This document shows, piece by piece, positions 39,088 through 40,749 of a DNA stretch of 40,749 nucleotides. The notes beneath the pieces were generated by a model. It had not been told where the DNA came from, made no database searches, and was given only the letters and a program-made list of their open reading frames with translations. This DNA is from an uncultured Planctomycetaceae bacterium (GTDB taxonomy: Bacteria; Planctomycetota; Planctomycetia; Pirellulales; UBA1268): NCBI GenBank assembly GCA_903885565.1, contig CAISJI010000076.1:1-40749 (forward strand), read 5' to 3'. Each line of letters opens with the position of its first letter. Position 1 is the first letter of the stretch. Both the position numbers and the translations under genes were made by a program.

Positions 39088-39507
39088 ATGCCGATGCAAG
39101 TGATACGGATGGTGCTGTTGACCGTGGCTGCCCAGTTGGTCTGGAGCGGCGCTGCCTGGGCCGATCAGACATGGCTCTGTGCCGTGTCGTCGGCAGTCGC
39201 TGTCGACGAGGATGGCACGGTGGGTCCGCCCGATCTGGGTGACCGCGAGCGTCCGACATTCTTTCGCGTCGACGCCACCAAGAAGGAGCTGACGCTCCTG
39301 GCGCCGGAATCGCGCCGCGGCGAGGTAACGAAGTTCGACACGGTCCACGAAGCTGAAAGTGCCCGCGTTTTCTCCGGACTCGAGCACGGTCGCGGCTTGA
39401 CGCTGATCATCAACAACGACGGCCGACTCACGCTCTCGGTGGTGGGCGACGGCGTGGTGTGGTCGGTCTTCGGCCACACGCTGCCGGAGGGAGAGCCGAA
39501 GAAGTAG
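39088..39507 (+). CDS. Small exported protein of unknown function
   Basis: The 139-residue protein has a signal peptide of about 25 residues (VLLTVAAQLVWSGAAWA-DQ). The mature part is beta-rich (TFFRVDATKKELTLLAP, GLTLIINNDGRLTLSVVGDG) and not recognised. An AAGGAAG ribosome site precedes the ATG. It follows the glycine-zipper gene by 84 bases on the same strand and is closed by a hairpin at 39513-39531. Confidence 0.7.
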   Translation: MPMQVIRMVLLTVAAQLVWSGAAWADQTWLCAVSSAVAVDEDGTVGPPDLGDRERPTFFRVDATKKELTLLAPESRRGEVTKFDTVHEAESARVFSGLEHGRGLTLIINNDGRLTLSVVGDGVVWSVFGHTLPEGEPKK

Positions 39508-39512
39508 AGAAT

Positions 39513-39536
39513 GCCCGCTGCTTGAGCGGGCGGGCT
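39513..39536 (+). terminator. Intrinsic-terminator-like hairpin
   Basis: GCCCGCT - GCTTG - AGCGGGC forms a perfect seven-pair GC-rich stem six bases after the stop of the small exported protein. The T run after GGG is short (TTT), so strength is moderate. It lies between convergent genes. Confidence 0.6.
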
Positions 39537-39601
39537 TTCATTCACGAATCACAACCGGGCAGGGCATCGCAAGGTGCCCGGCCCGATTTCTTTCCATCAC
39601 T

Positions 39602-40306
39602 CTACCGGGCAGGATGCCGCTGCCTGGCACAGAGATAGCGGATGTCGTAGCCGAGTTTGCGCACCATGTCCCGCAGCGAGAAGGTACGGGGCGCAGTGGC
39701 GGGAACCGACGCACTGAGAAATCGCAATCGCAGCGCCACATCCCCCACGTCGTCGTAATGCTCCCGATGCGGTGCGTATTCACCAGACGGCGATAGAAAG
39801 CGGAAGGCTGGGTCTGTGAGCAGAATATATTCGGACCCCGGCACCTCGTTCTTGAGGAGCCGATGCAGCACGATGACATCGACTCCCGAGAGTTCATCGA
39901 AGCCGGCGACATGCGACCGGACAGCGAAGCCATAGTGACCGATCAGCTTCAGTCGTAGCGTTATCATCTGCTGACAGGCGATGCACTGGCAGATGTTGGA
40001 GGTGGCCAGATCAGTCAGCTTGCGATCAAAGGCGGCCAGAAAAGAAGGCAGCCGCTGGCCGATCTGCCGTCCCGTTGCCGGCCAGTTTTCCGCTTGCTTC
40101 GCGGCAACCATGAAGATGGCATCCCCCTGCAGTTTATTGACCTCCATCGGCAACTGCACCTCCGCGATCACGGCGGAGAGCAGGTCGGAGATGATGCCGT
40201 GGGCGTGCACCCGGGCCGTGTGGTTCTTCATCATGAACCGCGTATACCCGCTGATGTCGGCAATCAGCAGCAGAAACTCAGTCTCAATGGGGCTGGAGGT
40301 GTGCAT
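39602..40306 (-). CDS. DUF2652-type protein, nucleotide-cyclase-like fold
   Basis: The 234-residue protein starts with LLLIADISGYTRFM and continues with KLQGDAIFMVA, the two metal- and substrate-site landmarks of class III adenylate/guanylate cyclase folds in DUF2652 proteins. Two Cys in CQCIACQQM lie mid-protein. Whether it is an active cyclase is uncertain. The ATG at 40306 is preferred over a TTG at 40312. A TATACT-like -10 element on the minus strand lies near 40340, about 35 bases upstream. Confidence 0.75.
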   Translation of the reverse strand: MHTSSPIETEFLLLIADISGYTRFMMKNHTARVHAHGIISDLLSAVIAEVQLPMEVNKLQGDAIFMVAAKQAENWPATGRQIGQRLPSFLAAFDRKLTDLATSNICQCIACQQMITLRLKLIGHYGFAVRSHVAGFDELSGVDVIVLHRLLKNEVPGSEYILLTDPAFRFLSPSGEYAPHREHYDDVGDVALRLRFLSASVPATAPRTFSLRDMVRKLGYDIRYLCARQRHPAR

Positions 40307-40533
40307 GGCCAAAAGGGTCAGGGATGGCTGTTCCGCAGACAGTATAGAGTGAACCGGAGGCCGGGATGGAGAGGCGGGGTGCTCTATGAAGCGGGTAAGC
40401 TTGAGACGTGAGTGCTTGCCGCCTCCGTGACACCGGGCGGGGCTTGCAGTACCAGCCCTGAGCCAGCTTTGTTGTGGCGAGCCGCCACTGCGGTCTTCTT
40501 TAATTCAGATCTTCTTCAAGCGAAAGGCCTTCG

Positions 40534-40749
40534 ATGCATCGCCCACTCCTTGCTGTTCTTGTGCTGTGTCTGTTGTGTCTGAGCTTCAGTGCGATGGCTC
40601 CGACCACTGCGGCTGACGAGCCGGCGAAGGCCACTCCGGCACCTGTTCCTGCATCTGTTCCCGTCTCGATGCACGACTTCATGGAGGGCGTCTTCCAGTC
40701 TCCCTACCGGCGACTCAAGGTGGCCATGGCCGAAGAGCCGAAGGATGCC
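40534..40749 (+). CDS. Exported protein, N-terminus only (runs off right edge)
   Basis: 72 codons are visible with no stop. A signal peptide (LLAVLVLCLLCLSFSAMA) is followed by a Pro/Ala-rich spacer and SMHDFMEGVFQSPYRRLK. This segment resembles small planctomycete secreted proteins with cytochrome-like helices (MHEFME...YKRLK), but the diagnostic C-terminal part is outside the window. A GTGGCG/CGCCAC hairpin (40474-40488) lies in its leader. Confidence 0.65.
   Translation, partial: MHRPLLAVLVLCLLCLSFSAMAPTTAADEPAKATPAPVPASVPVSMHDFMEGVFQSPYRRLKVAMAEEPKDA

Noticed and set aside
40474..40488. GTGGCG/CGCCAC hairpin as a terminator
   Set aside because: There is no upstream plus-strand gene to terminate and no T run; at most a leader hairpin of the last gene.

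Overview
The window reads as chromosome of a free-living, GC-rich member of the Planctomycetota, most likely Pirellulales-like. This is an inference from gene content: a sulfatase with a Cys-type formylglycine site, a DUF1080 (3-keto-disaccharide hydrolase) protein, a LamG-like protein, an SGNH hydrolase, a Gfo/Idh/MocA oxidoreductase, an SMP-30 lactonase and a GH63 glycosidase. No rRNA, tRNA, CRISPR array, transposase or phage gene was found.

Positions 1-12.1 kb hold a chemosensory cluster. It has a methyl-accepting chemotaxis protein (MCP) running off the left edge, a STAS protein with a receiver-PP2C (SpoIIE-type) phosphatase on the plus strand, and a minus-strand set cheA-cheW-mcp-cheB-cheR. 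The cheA/cheW and cheW/mcp junctions are ATGA overlaps. There is no stand-alone CheY and no flagellar gene. The receiver-phosphatase plus STAS pair is therefore a candidate output, which would make this a chemosensory array feeding a partner switch. The CheB carries an extra N-terminal receiver whose phosphoacceptor Asp is replaced by Asn.

Positions 12.1-22.1 kb hold mainly housekeeping and metabolic genes: a DUF983 membrane protein, a GH63-like glycosidase, an SMP-30 lactonase, a VOC protein, lysS, a LolC/E-like permease overlapping its LolD-like ATPase, and a class IV aminotransferase. Positions 22.6-33.6 kb hold secreted or surface proteins (DUF1080, SGNH hydrolase, YceI, LamG), a third MCP, a coupled aquaporin-arsC arsenic pair, a Gfo/Idh/MocA oxidoreductase without the usual EKP lysine, and a methyltransferase coupled to an orphan ligase C-terminal domain. 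Positions 34-40.7 kb hold katG, the sulfatase, a glycine-zipper protein, a small secreted protein, a DUF2652 protein and the start of one more exported protein.

The most unusual signal is a dispersed non-coding repeat present twice, at 4153-4519 and 22252-22635. Each copy lies in the long gap between two convergent genes, in the same orientation, and is built as arm A - core B - arm A. The B core is closed by a long terminal helix in which two positions differ between the copies and both differences keep pairing through G-U wobbles. Two internal hairpins are also conserved. This points to a structured RNA or mobile/terminator-like element that I do not recognise.
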